This document shows positions 19,058-28,664 of a stretch of DNA of 64,000 nucleotides, piece after piece. The position numbers were made by a program, and so were the translations under genes. The stretch is taken from assembly GCA_031761405.1 (NCBI GenBank), contig JASEVX010000033.1, positions 862,522-926,521 of the forward strand. Direction: 5' to 3'. The notes under the pieces are model-generated. The model saw nothing but the letters and a program-made list of their open reading frames with translations. It was not told where the DNA came from and did not search any database. Positions within the stretch are counted from its first letter, which is position 1. Each line of letters starts with the position of its first letter. Source of the stretch: Serripes groenlandicus. Its lineage: Eukaryota; Mollusca; Bivalvia; Cardiida; Cardiidae.

Positions 19058-19175
19058 TTAACCTTTTTCTACATACAATTCTGCAGCAGGCAGTTGTTAA
19101 AGGCATTGTGGTTAAAGGAGATAATGATCAATGTGTCCTTTTGCCACAATATTTTTAAATTTTAGTATTGGTTAG
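19058..19175 (-). mobile_element. TTAA-MITE, shortened
   Basis: TTAA and R-end ACAATTCTGCAGCAGGCAG joined almost directly to degenerate hairpin arms; the L-end is lost. Confidence 0.5.
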
Positions 19176-19494
19176 TTACCTATGAATTTGAAATCATCTA
19201 TGGAAAAATATGGAATACGCCTTTGACTGAAAATATAATTGCAGAATAAGGTTGAAAAAGGTGAAAATGTGGGAACAGTTTAAGACATCTGCTTTGAAAC
19301 CATTTAAGGATAAATATACGTGATGAATCAAAATTTGGACTACATGTACATTGTAGTTGCAAACATAGCTGGAAGAAGAGAAATTGCTTCTTTTGGAACA
19401 ACAGATGTCGTAGCATACCATCGTAATAATAACAAATCTGTGAAGTCAAAAGGTGAAAATCATGTCCTGTATGTGTTTTTGTTGTCCTCTGAGT

Positions 19495-19610
19495 TTCCCT
19501 CTTTGTGATACAGACGACTTCTGACACTGCTGCAGCGGACAAATATTGAAATCATTGTAGGGAAAGGAGATAATTATAATATATTGATAATAATATTGAC
19601 CTTATTGCAT
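19495..19610 (+). mobile_element. TTAA-MITE left-half remnant
   Basis: TTTCCCTCTTTGTGATACAGACG and TGCTGCAGCGGACAAATATTG are recognisable; the hairpin is lost. Confidence 0.4.
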
Positions 19611-19691
19611 AAGGTGAGTGCTATATAAACTTCCATGTGGGTAAAACAATAAGTTTATTTTTTTCCCAACAATGTTTTCTCTATATCAATA

Positions 19692-19916
19692 TTGACCCTT
19701 TCCCTCATACACCAATGCTGCAGCAGACGACTTTGAACATATTTCGTAAAAAAATGGAAAATCTCTATAATTGAATGGATAACCTATAACTTAAAGTGGA
19801 AAACATTGTGGCAAAAGGAGGCTCGTTTTGAGCAATTTCTTCTTTTGTTACTATGTTTTAAAAATGCCGTCTGTTGCAGAGGCGTCAGAAAGCGTCTATA
19901 TGAGGGAAAGGGTTAA
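19692..19916 (-). mobile_element. TTAA-MITE with small hairpin deletion
   Basis: Left target TTGA, right TTAA. The 5' stem arm lacks AGAAATTG (AAAAGGAGGCTCGTTTTGAGC), otherwise of the young type. Confidence 0.88.
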
Positions 19917-20148
19917 TTAAGACTTTCCCTCTTGTCTTGTAGACAGATTTTGTGACACATCTACTGCAGAGGACTCTTGAAAACATTGAAACAAAAGGAG
20001 ACATTCATTGCTCATGATGAGACATTTCTCCTTTTGTCACAATGTTTCCAACTGAGACTGTTCAATAATTGTATTTTCCCATATTTTTGCCAAGATGTTT
20101 TTCAAAGCTGTCTGCTGCAGATTTATTATATGTGGAAAAGGGTTTTAA
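19917..20148 (+). mobile_element. TTAA-MITE abutting the previous copy
   Basis: The second TTAA of the TTAATTAA at 19913-19920 starts this inverse copy, so the two are back to back. A short repeat (ATTCATTG) interrupts the hairpin arm. Confidence 0.75.
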
Positions 20149-20303
20149 AATATTTCAATTTTCCATATGGTTCAACTTTTCTTTCGGATGTTTTAAATTT
20201 CTTTCAGAAGTTTAAAATATTTTATCAAATATACAGTAAATGATATGAGGGAAAAACAATTTTCAAAAGAATGACTCATGTAGTAGTGAAAAAGAACTAT
20301 GTA

Positions 20304-20490
20304 TTAACCACATACAGACGCTTTTTGATGCCTCTGATGCAGACAACTTTTGAAAATATTGTGGCAAAAGGAGAAGTTTGCTCATGATGCAGCAATAATT
20401 TCAACTCGACAATAGTTCTTCATTTATAGCGTTTTCCAAAGTCGCGTCATAGTCTGCTGCAGAATTGTTGTATGGGGGAAAGGGGGGTCA
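20304..20490 (+). mobile_element. TTAA-MITE, deleted termini
   Basis: TTAACCACATACAGACGC lacks CTTTCC of the terminus. The 3' hairpin arm is missing after GCTCATGATGCAGC. The right end is GGGGGAAAGGGGGG. Confidence 0.65.
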
Positions 20491-20771
20491 AAAGTCAGAT
20501 TCTTTTAGTAACGGTGATATATTATAGATTATTCTACATGAACAATTTTAGTCTACCGCAGAATTTGTGTTTAGAGTATTATTACAACAATTTGATTATA
20601 TTTACAAATAAACCGCATAGTCGTTAAATTTGCCCGGGTACTTTGAAGTCAAATTTCATAGTTTGATTTTATGATTTGAACTAAATATGATTTCACAATA
20701 CTGGTTAAACCCCCTACAGTTGCTGTGGTAACAGTTTAAAGCTGCATGAACATGTTCTAATATGAGTTTTC

Positions 20772-20995
20772 TGAACCCTTTCCCACCTGCATAAACACAT
20801 TGACCCATATTCAACAAACTGATATTGAAAACAATGTGACAATAGGAGAATTTGCTCATTTTGGACAGTTTTCTCTTTTACAGTTTTCTCTTTTACCACA
20901 ATGTTTTCAACTCTCTTTAATAATTAAACTCTCATTTATGGAGAATTTCCCCCAGACATTTTCATACTTAATTTGTTGTTTGTGGGAATGGTTAA
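20772..20995 (+). mobile_element. TTAA-MITE with tandem duplication in hairpin
   Basis: ACAGTTTTCTCTTTT occurs twice in a row (20867-20896). The right TTAA (20992-20995) is shared with the next copy. Confidence 0.8.
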
Positions 20996-21218
20996 CCCTT
21001 TCCCACAAACAACACAACTGCAGCAGACGACTTTGAAAACATCTATACAAAAATATGGAAAATCTATATCAAAGAATGTAAAATTATTGCACAAAGTTGA
21101 AATCATTTTGGCAAAAGGAAAAATAGCTCATCATGAGCAATTTCCCTTTTGTCACATTCTTTTCAAAGGTTCTTTGCTGCAGATGGGTCGAATGGCATTT
21201 GCAACTGGGAAGGATTGA
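20992..21218 (-). mobile_element. TTAA-MITE sharing its left TTAA
   Basis: R-end CACAAACAACACAACTGCAG, hairpin with TCATCATGAGC, right target TTGA after GGGAAGGA. Confidence 0.8.
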
Positions 21219-21366
21219 TCAACCAAAGAAAATTGATGAATGGAGAATTATACAAACTGTTTTGTAAAGTCCAATGCCTAAAGATATTGAATTGGAACGC
21301 ATTGCTAATGTTATGACTAATTTTTATAAAGTTTTACAGGAAGAGGACTAGATCTATCTAATTGAT

Positions 21367-21823
21367 TTTATCCCTTTCCCTATTACAACAAATCTGCAGT
21401 AGACAACTTTGAAAACATTAACCCTTTCCCTCATATAGATGCTTTCTGACGCCTCTGCAGCAGACGGCATTTTGAAAACATAATGACAAAAGAAGAAATT
21501 GCACAAAACGTGCAATTTCTCCTTTTGCCACAATGTTTTCCACTTTTTGTCATGGGTTATCCATTCAATTACGGAGATTTTCTATGTTTTGACAAAATAC
21601 GTTCAAAGTCGTCTGCTGCAGAATTGTCGTATGAGGGAAAGGGTTAAGCAAAAATACTGAAAAAGTTTGATTTTTGAATGAAGTTGAAAACAGATATTGA
21701 ATAAAGTTGAACACATTTTGGCAAAAGGAGAAATTCAACAATATGAGCTATTTCTTTTTTTTCCCACAATGGTTTAAAAAGTTGTCTGCGTCATAATGTG
21801 TGTATATGTGAAAAAAGGGTTAA
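21367..21823 (-). mobile_element. Older TTAA-MITE hosting a younger one
   Basis: R-end from TCCCTTTCCCTATTACAAC to GAAAACA at 21417; after the inner copy it resumes GCAAAAATACTGAAAAAG and ends GTGAAAAAAGGG with TTAA at 21820-21823. Confidence 0.85.
21418..21647 (+). mobile_element. TTAA-MITE nested in a TTAA-MITE
   Basis: Intact 230 bp. The host reads GAAAACA|TTAA|GCAAAAAT once the insert and one TTAA are removed, agreeing with unsplit relatives (GAAAACATC...AAAAATATG). Direct evidence for TTAA duplication. Confidence 0.95.
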
Positions 21824-21999
21824 AGAATAAATAGTTAAGTTATTTATATTGAAAAACCAAATTGACCACTGACACATGCATACATTATTTGGTCCACTGC
21901 ACATAACAAAAATTGAAATAATTGCAAAGATATGGAGAAATTGCTCCCTTGAAAGTGACACATAGGGATCACTAACTCCATCAGCTGCTGGTCATTCTG

Positions 22000-22210
22000 T
22001 TAACCCTTTCCCACATATATCAATTCTGCAGCAGACGACTTTGAAATGATCAAGTCCAAAATATAGAAAATCTCTATAAATGATAGTATGATTATTGAAT
22101 AGAGTTGAAATCATTGTGGCAAATGGATTTTTTTCCCTTTTGCCACAATGATTTCAAAAGTAGTCTGCTGCAGAGGCATCAGAAAGTTTTTATATTTGGG
22201 AAAGGGTTAA
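22000..22210 (-). mobile_element. TTAA-MITE
   Basis: TTAA on both sides, 211 bp. The hairpin tip has been replaced by a T-rich stretch (GGCAAATGGATTTTTTTCCC). Confidence 0.9.
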
Positions 22211-22349
22211 GATTGTATTTACTGACATATTGACTGGTGATACATGTGTTCCTTCTCTCACAAAATATTTTATAGGTGATTTAAAACAAGCAATTTCTCA
22301 ATTTTCATCAATGTTTTTAACAAAATTATATCCCAAATTTACATACTAG

Positions 22350-22995
22350 GTACTTTGTAAGCCCAGCGGAACATAAAGTGCTCATGGTGAGTTTTTGTGA
22401 TCACCTTTGCATATTTTGCAAACTTCCGGCTCTAGCTCGGAAACCTGAGGTCGGAGGTCAATCACATGAAACCTTTTTACATATTTTCTAAATGTCTCGA
22501 AGTATGTATAACCAAAGTTTCAGCTCTCCACATTCAAAACTGTAGGAGAAGATAGAAAAATAGTTTGGGTTCTTAAAATGCATTTTTGTGGCTGTGGAGC
22601 GACGCTTTACAGACAGACAGCCGGAAAAGCCTGACAATAAGGGATATCTAGCGAAGTGAATCCCAATGATATTTACGCTAAGTTTGAATACAGGTCATGT
22701 TTGGTCAAAAACTAGGTCACTAGGCCAAATTTGAGAAATATCTTGTTAACACTCAAGCGAACACATTTTTTGCTTCAGCAGTTTGAAACTTAGTCAGAAT
22801 GTTTGTCTTGGTGACATCTAGCCAAATTTTTAACTTAAGTTGTAATTTTGTCAAAATTGCCTAAATTGAAGGTAAAATCTTGTTTACATTAGTGTTTGCT
22901 TATCTGACTGCAAGATGAGTTATTGTTATTGACTATTTATTAGGTTGACTTTACTCAGGTGAGCTATCCAGGGCCACTTATAGCGCCCTTGTTTT
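22350..22995 (+). mobile_element. Helentron/pearl-like element, AGCTCACC family, diverged
   Basis: ACATAAAGTGCTCATGGTGAG at left and CAGGTGAGCTATCCAGGGCC with GCGCCCTTGT at right. The middle contains GGTCAAAAACTAGGTCACTA and CTTAGTCAGAATGTTTGTC, the core of the 43715 element. Confidence 0.55.
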
Positions 22996-23110
22996 TGCTC
23001 CCGGAGGGAGACATATAGGCATCGCTTCTTGAAGTCTATTCACCACGCTTTCATTTACAGACATATCGGCAGCTACACAATGTCATGTGTTCACCAGAAA
23101 ACTCTAGTTT
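22996..23110 (+). mobile_element. 5' end of another Helentron-like element
   Basis: GCTCCCGGAGGGAGACATATAG forms a tight hairpin directly after the CTTGTTTTT end of the preceding element. The remainder is lost before the MITE at 23132. Confidence 0.35.
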
Positions 23111-23131
23111 TTTTCAAAACTTAAAAGATCA

Positions 23132-23620
23132 ACAACCCTTTCCCACTTGCAGACCCATCTGCAGCAGACCAAGTTTAAAAAACATTGCGGCAAAAGGTCC
23201 TTTTGCTGCTATGTTGTCAACTCTATTTGATAATTAAACATTTATTTACAGAGACTTTCCATAGTTATACCCCTTTCGAAGAAGAGGGGGTATATATTAG
23301 TCACTGTGTCTGTCAGTTGGAAGCCATATTCTGGTCGGTCGGAAGCCATATTTTGTCCAGCCTATTTCTTACAAATCACTGGGTGGAATTCGATAAAATT
23401 TTACATGAAGCTTCTATACCAAAAGGAGATGTGCATATCCTAAAGGTCTTACAATTGCATGTTATTTTACATAGTTATGGCCCTTTTACTTATTAAGTTA
23501 TGGTTTAGGTCAAGGTGCTGTTTAGGGGGTATTTATCATCTTCAGTGATAGTTCTAGTTTTGCTTAGATGGTTTCAGAGTCATCTGCTGCACTGACCTGT
23601 TATATGTGAGAAAGTGTTAA
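23132..23620 (+). mobile_element. TTAA-MITE split by a Helentron-like element
   Basis: The left part ends GACTTTCCATAGT and the right part resumes TTTGCTTAGATGG, matching the family phrase TTTCCATA-TTTTTGCCTAGATG. Right TTAA at 23617-23620. Confidence 0.8.
23265..23558 (+). mobile_element. Helentron/pearl-like element, second copy of the 4814 family
   Basis: TATACCCCTTTCGAAGAAG hairpin, duplicated GGTCGGTCGGAAGCCATAT block, then GGGGGTATTTATC and TTCTAGT. Inserted between Ts of the host MITE without an evident target duplication. Confidence 0.7.
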
Positions 23621-23832
23621 ATGTGATCTATCCACTCATATTCAGAAACCAACTTAAGGCATGTCAAGTAGAAAATGTATTGAAAACAGACCTCATTGCT
23701 TGTCCCCAGGGTATATTGTTTAACGAATAATGTCATGCATAATTAATTGAATACTGAATACTTACAGCATAGCATTGAACTCTTGCCACAATACTTAAAA
23801 CACATGAATAACTGTTTGTCACATATGATAGT

Positions 23833-24075
23833 TTAACCCTTTCCCACATACAACTCGTCTGCGGCAGACCACTTTGAAATACTTCTAGGCAAAACCGAGA
23901 AAAACTTTCTAAATATAAGTATAATTACTGAAAAGAGTTGAAAACATGACTGTTAAATGTGGCAAAAGAAAAAATTGCTTGTTTTGAGCAATGACTCCTT
24001 TTGTCACTATAAATTTTCAAAAAATTTGTCTGCTGTAGAGGCGCAAGAAAGCGTCTATATGTGGGAAAGGGTTAA
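23833..24075 (-). mobile_element. TTAA-MITE
   Basis: TTAA on both sides, 243 bp. The excess length comes from ACTGTTAAATG inserted in the hairpin 5' arm. Confidence 0.88.
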
Positions 24076-24089
24076 ATTGTCCTGAGGAA

Positions 24090-24180
24090 TGAAGAAATGA
24101 TGCAATTTCTCCTATTCACAAAATGTTTGCAAAAGTCGTCTGCTGCAAATGTGTCCATTAAATGTCTGTCACCAGGTAAG
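24090..24180 (-). mobile_element. TTAA-MITE remnant
   Basis: Hairpin 3' arm (GCAATTTCTCCTATTCAC) and GTCGTCTGCTGCAAATG only. Confidence 0.45.
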
Positions 24181-24264
24181 CATTCAGTTCCATAAAAATA
24201 ATTGGAAAACTTAAATTATATCTGAATATGCTGCTCAATAAATTAGAAAAAAATGGTAGAAAGG

Positions 24265-24453
24265 TACAGTCAAACTATGTCTTAAGCAGCCACCCAGGGG
24301 AGATTCAAAATTTGGCATCCTTACACAGGTGGCTGCTTTAGAATATAAGTCAAATAAAAAAGAAAATGTTGTTTTGGTTAATCTTCAAGTGGCTGCAGCT
24401 TAATACAAGTTGACTGCTTAACAGAGGTGACCGCTAACACAAGTTTGACTGTA
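24265..24453 (+). mobile_element. Mariner-like MITE
   Basis: Inverted termini TACAGTCAAACTATGTCTTA and CTAACACAAGTTTGACTGTA flank about 150 bp, with TA at both ends, consistent with a Tc1/mariner TA target. No transposase. A related fragment is near 47579. Confidence 0.65.
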
Positions 24454-24502
24454 ATTTTGTGATTCAGCCAGCATATACACTGTTCCTGTACATACAACAA
24501 AG

Positions 24503-24542
24503 ACAAGAGAAAGTTGATGCAATGCATCAATGTCGCTGGAAA
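24503..24542 (-). mobile_element. Helentron-like 3' terminus, minus strand
   Basis: ACAAGAGAAAGTTGATGC continues into a palindrome around TGCAATGCA. Nearly identical to positions 1-40. Confidence 0.4.
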
Positions 24543-24631
24543 TCCATACTGCAGTTATGCATAATACTTACATTATAGTAGTTGAAAAAACAGTTATCAA
24601 CTGAGGGACATATTGGAACGTCAGGGGTGGG

Positions 24632-24782
24632 TCAAACCTTTCCCACATAAAACAAATCTGCAGCAGATGACTTTCAAAACGTCAAAATATTGAAAATCTA
24701 AGAAATTAAATGTATAATTACTTGTTTTGAGCAAATTTTTCCCTTTCTTCACAATGTTTTCAAAAGTGGGCTGCTCTAGAGG
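24632..24782 (-). mobile_element. TTAA-MITE, truncated right
   Basis: R-end ACCTTTCCCACATAAAAC; the hairpin lost one arm. The L-end stops at GGCTGCTCTAGAGG where the next copy begins. Confidence 0.6.
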
Positions 24783-24982
24783 TTAACCCTTTGCCTCATA
24801 CAACAATTCTGCAGCAGACGACTTCTCTGTAATTAAACGGATAACCTATGACTAAAATTGGAAAACATTGTGGCAAAAGAAGAAGTTGCTCGTTTGAGCA
24901 ATTTCTTCTTTTGTCACTATGTTTTCAAAAAGCCGTCTGCTGCAGAGGCGTCAGAAAGCGTATATATGTGGGGAAGGGTTAA
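24783..24982 (-). mobile_element. TTAA-MITE, R-side deletion
   Basis: TTAA on both sides, 200 bp. GCAGACGACTT joins directly to CTCTGTAATT, a loss of about 30 bp. Followed by an A-run (24985-25001). Confidence 0.9.
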
Positions 24983-25071
24983 CCAAAAAAAAAAAAAAAA
25001 ATAGGTCATGCATGTGTTCTGTGTTCCTGTTAATTAACATTAATCGCAAATAAATCCATTATATCTAGTTA

Positions 25072-25330
25072 GAACCCTTTGTTGTGGGCACTCGTTGGGA
25101 TTGTGTCAGAATGAATGAATGTATATTGTTTTTTGGCGCATCGACAGCTAAGGGCATTTAGCGCGCAATTAAATTTAATTATTCATGATCCCTGGGTAAA
25201 CAAACCAGTACTAGGCTAGAAAATGTGCCTTGCCCAAGGGCACTCCACCATGACCGTAGAGCCGCGACTCGGGATCGAACCCGGTATTGTGTCAGTGAGA
25301 TGACTTAAATGAGTACCCACAAAATAGATT
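25072..25330. mobile_element. Short fold-back element split by a SINE
   Basis: AACCCTTTGTTGTGGGCACTC at left and TGAGTACCCACAAAATAG at right are inverse arms of the element also seen at 32705 and 60572. Confidence 0.5.
25110..25285 (-). mobile_element. tRNA-derived SINE, distinct family
   Basis: Minus-strand copy with inverted B box GGGATCGAACCCGG and a TGCCTTGCCCAAGGGCAC motif known from several animal SINE cores. Target duplication ATTGTGTCAG at 25100-25109 and 25286-25295. Confidence 0.75.
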
Positions 25331-25510
25331 TTTTGATGAGAAAAGAGGATGTTGGTGAATGAAATATTTCCGTTACCTTGAGGTATGATAGTAATGCTCA
25401 TTCTTTGTGGTATGTGTGATTACATCACACAGGTAAGATATAATGAATATGTTTAATTTAGGTGAGATTTAGTGACAGATAACACCTTGATATGCCAGAT
25501 CTGACACAGC

Positions 25511-25680
25511 TTAGCCCTTTTCCCACACAGACGCATGCTGATACCTCTGTAGCTGGGGACACACCTTTTACCACACTGTTTTCAACTTTATTCAATACTT
25601 GTTCTTTCATTTAAAGAGAGATTCCATATTTTTGACTAAATTTTGTCAGTCGTCTACTGCAGATTTATTGTATGACCATT
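25511..25680 (+). mobile_element. TTAA-MITE, deleted
   Basis: L-end CCCTTTTCCCACACAGACGC; the hairpin 5' arm is missing. R-end box GTCGTCTACTGCAGATTTATTG, terminus lost. Confidence 0.6.
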
Positions 25681-25704
25681 GTCACCACTAGTGTGTGGAT
25701 TGGA

Positions 25705-25790
25705 CTGAGTTCTTTCCTCCATAGAACAAATCTGTAAACAAATAAGAAAAATCTCTGCAAATGAAAGTATAATTATGTAATACAGTTAAT
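25705..25790 (-). mobile_element. TTAA-MITE R-end fragment
   Basis: TTTCCTCCATAGAACAAATC and AAAATCTCTGCAAATGAAAG are recognisable, then SINE sequence begins. Confidence 0.45.
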
Positions 25791-25794
25791 TGAC

Positions 25795-25995
25795 AATTAT
25801 CAATGCGACATGCGTCATTCGTCTTTCCATTGCCTCTCACCTCTGATCTATGTGAGAAAGTAGTCAGTGGCTTCGAAAGAATGTTGTGTAAGTACTGGTG
25901 TGGGAAAGCCAGGAAAACATGGGTAGGTGCACTGACCGCCGTGATATGACCAAAGCTGTTGAAAGCGGCGTTAAACTCCAAACAAACAAACAAAA
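25795..25995 (+). mobile_element. SINE body with CAAA tail
   Basis: The same body as the AATC-tail SINE (TACTGGTGTGGGAAAGCCAG, GGCGTTAAACTCC) but ending in (CAAA)n. 5' truncated. Confidence 0.7.
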
Positions 25996-26172
25996 AGCGT
26001 CATTCGTCTTCCACCAATGGGCTAAGTGTATGTGGAAAAGCAGCCAGTTGCTTGGGAAGATTGTTGTGTGGAGTACTGGTGTGAGAAAACCAGGAAATGC
26101 ATGAGTAGGTAAACTGACCGCGTGAGAAATTGTTAAAAATGGCGTTAAACCCCAATCAATCAATCAATCAAT
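25996..26172 (+). mobile_element. SINE body with AATC tail
   Basis: Starts at GCGTCATTCGTCTTCC directly after the CAAA tail of the preceding copy and ends GGCGTTAAACCCC plus CAATCAATC. 5' truncated. MITE hairpin remnants follow (TTTTGTCACAATGTTTTC). Confidence 0.75.
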
Positions 26173-26261
26173 TATTTTGTCACAATGTTTTCTTAAGCCT
26201 CTGTAGCTGGGAAAACATTCTACTATGGAAATATTTCAGGAAAAATCATTTGTTTGTTCCT

Positions 26262-26547
26262 TTGAGTGGGGTTTAACGCTGTTTTCAACAATTTCTCGGT
26301 CGTATCATGCTGGCCAATTCACCTAACCATGTGTTTACTAGCTTTCCCACACCAGTACACCACACAACATACTTTCCAAGCATCTGGCAGCTTTTCCACA
26401 TAGACTGTTATCCCATTGGTGAAGACGAATGTCACTTGTCACAGTGACTTTTGTCGAACGTCGGAAAGAATGTTGGCCGAGCCGGGATTCAAACAACCCC
26501 TGGATTGTCAGCCTGCATCGCTACCGACTGAGCTACTGGGGCACGGC
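26262..26547 (-). mobile_element. tRNA-derived SINE, nearly full length
   Basis: GGGGTTTAACGCTGTTTT at left without a long tail. At right an inverted B box (GGGATTCAAACAACC) and an inverted A box (CTACCGACTGAGCTACTGG). Confidence 0.8.
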
Positions 26548-26620
26548 AGAAAAAAACAATGTACTATCTAGAAAAATTAAAGTTTAAAGTGGGAAAGGGT
26601 TGATGCTCTGATCTGCCAAG

Positions 26621-26849
26621 TTAGCTCTTTGCTCCTTACAGACACTTTCCGACACCTTTGCAGCAGACAAATTTTGAAAACATTGTTGCAAATGGAGCAA
26701 TTTCTCAATATGAACAATTTCTCCTTATAGCCACAATGTTTTCACCTCTATGTTATAATTAAACCCTTATTTATGGAGTTTTCATGTTTTTGCCAATATG
26801 TTTTCAATGTTATATGATGCAGATTTGTTGAATGTGTGAAAGGGTTTAT
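26621..26849 (+). mobile_element. TTAA-MITE
   Basis: Diverged termini CTTTGCTCCTTACAGAC and GTGTGAAAGGG, right target TTTA. Hairpin loop CAATATGAAC. Confidence 0.75.
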
Positions 26850-26971
26850 AAAAGCAATTCCTCCTTTTGCCAAAATGATTTTATACACCCTCATTTATAC
26901 AGACATTCTGTGTTTCAGCCTAATTAAATGTTTTCAAAGTCATCTGCTGCATATTTGTTGTATGTGGGTTA
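26848..26971 (+). mobile_element. TTAA-MITE right half
   Basis: Starts in the 3' hairpin arm right after the previous copy. R-end CATCTGCTGCATATTTGTTG with a shortened terminus GTGGG and TTAA. Confidence 0.65.
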
Positions 26972-26984
26972 ACCATAACTGCAA

Positions 26985-27234
26985 TAATTACTCAGACATA
27001 GTTCAGTTCTTCTGTACTGTAGTTTTGCGACATGTAATTACTCAGACATAGTTCAGTTCTTCTGTACTGTAGTTTTGCGACATGTCATTACTCAGGCATA
27101 GTTCAGTTCTTCTGTACTGTAGTTTTGCGAGATGTAATTACTCAGACATAGTTCAGTTCTTCTGTACTGTAGTTTTGCGACATGTAATTACTCAGACATA
27201 GTTCAGTCCTTCTGTACTGTAGTTTTGCGACATG
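26985..27234 (+). repeat. Tandem repeat, 50-bp unit, five copies
   Basis: Units start at 26985, 27035, 27085, 27135 and 27185 with TAATTACTCAGACATAG and end TTTTGCGACATG. Only three or four substitutions among all copies, so the expansion is recent. Confidence 0.95.
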
Positions 27235-27602
27235 TCAGAAGGTTGGGAGGGGACATTCCTGGGTTAGGTATAATTATTTGATTCCACTGCACTGATGTCA
27301 TAAATTGATGGCATATGGCATCTGCTTAACTTCTTCTCAACATTTATTTTCTCTTGGCAGCATGTTGACTCTTTCTATTAGGATACAGTTAATAGACCCA
27401 CTGCAATCGCTTTCATCAGCTACAGATTTAGCGCTAATTGTGACTATTTCCTATTTCCCAGTGCTGCTGATGGAGACGCAATTTGACATACTGGTATCAA
27501 TGCCTCAGCAGAATTTTGAAGTACAAAATGTACATGTTTAGTTTTGTAACAATAAACATTTGTTTTCATTGTCTGTCTAACAGCTACTTTGGCTGTTAAA
27601 GG

Positions 27603-27792
27603 CAGTGTCCAATCTAGGAGGGGGGAATCGTGTGGATTTTCACACTCTTTTGAATATTCCCACCTAAATTTGTATGTAAGGGGAGATTTCTTTTTACATA
27701 GACAAAGAAGGAAATATGCCTCAATTTGTTCATAAAACAAATTTTCTGATTAAATTCCCCCCCTTGTTTTCGATATCCTAGATTGGACACTG
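27603..27792. mobile_element. TIR element, 190 bp, unclassified
   Basis: Inverted termini CAGTGTCCAATCTAGGA at both ends, with AAAGG directly flanking each side as a probable 5-bp target duplication. A subterminal GGGGGGAAT / ATTCCCCCC pair extends the symmetry. No coding capacity. Confidence 0.75.
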
Positions 27793-27964
27793 AAAGGGTA
27801 TACCGTTGGGAATGAATTGGAAAGAAAGGGAAATAAGGTTATTAAGATTATTAACATATGCACACGCATTTCCAAACTTCTTTTGAACTTTGCAAACACA
27901 GAAGAGATCAGGACTTATCTTCGTGTAATCTGTTCAGTATCTTCCCTATTCTGTATCTAGTTGT

Positions 27965-28196
27965 TTAACCCTTTCCCTCGTATAGAAGCTTTCTGATGCC
28001 TTTGCAGTATATGACTTATTGAAATTATCAGGTGACAAAAGAAGAAATTGCTCAAAATGAGCAATTTCTCCTTTTGCCGCAATGTTTTCCACTCTTTTCA
28101 ATTATTGTTCTTTCATTTAAAGGTATTTTCTGTGCTTTTGCCTAGACATTTTCAAATTCGTCTGCTGCAGTTTTGTTTTATGTGGGAAAGGGTTAA
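27965..28196 (+). mobile_element. TTAA-MITE, full length
   Basis: TTAA on both sides, 232 bp. Its right half differs from the young type (ATTGTTCTTTCATTTAAAGG), shared with the copy split at 32775-33482. Confidence 0.92.
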
Positions 28197-28213
28197 GCAT
28201 CCTGGAAGCCTTT

Positions 28214-28289
28214 AGAGAATGATAATTACTAAAAGATGAATGTTCAAAGATAGAGAATGATAATTACTAAAAGATGAATGTTCAAAGAT
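28214..28289 (+). repeat. 38-bp direct duplication
   Basis: Two identical units starting AGAGAATGATAATTACTAAA lie side by side between two MITEs. Confidence 0.9.
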
Positions 28290-28307
28290 TGCAAGTATGC
28301 TTTTTGT

Positions 28308-28537
28308 TTAACCTTTTCCCTCATATAGACGCTTTCTGACGCCTCTGCAGCAGACAGCTTTTTGAAAACATAGTGACAAAAGAAGAAATTGCTCAAAACG
28401 AGCAGTTTCTCCTTTTGACACAAGGTTTTCCACTTTTAGTCATAGGTTATCCATTCAATTACAGAGATTTTCTATGTTTTGACAAAATACGTTCAAAGTC
28501 GTCTGCTGCAGAATTGTCGTATGAGGGAAAGGGTTAA
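28308..28537 (+). mobile_element. TTAA-MITE, intact 230 bp
   Basis: Young copy; hairpin of the GCTCAAAACGAGC type. Left terminus CCTTTTCCC. Confidence 0.94.
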
Positions 28538-28591
28538 AGTATTATCATATTTTCCAAAGGTTGTTTTTGTTGTGACTCAGCTGAGTTATTC

Positions 28592-28660
28592 TTTAACCCA
28601 AAAAATTGTGGCAAAAGGAGAAATTACTTATATATTGTTCTTTTATTATAGAGAGGTTAT
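28592..28660 (+). mobile_element. TTAA-MITE remnant
   Basis: TTAACCC followed at once by hairpin arm ATTGTGGCAAAAGGAGAAAT; most of the element is lost. Confidence 0.45.
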
Positions 28661-28664
28661 TTAA

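Noticed and set aside
26985..27234. A CRISPR-like array
   Set aside because: The 50-bp units follow each other without unique spacers in an animal genome; it is a plain tandem repeat.
27305..27560. A possible terminal exon with acceptor TTTCCCAG and AATAAA near 27551
   Set aside because: Joined to the third PAR-3 exon in phase it reads a stop after two codons. No homology is visible, and AATAAA is common in AT-rich DNA.
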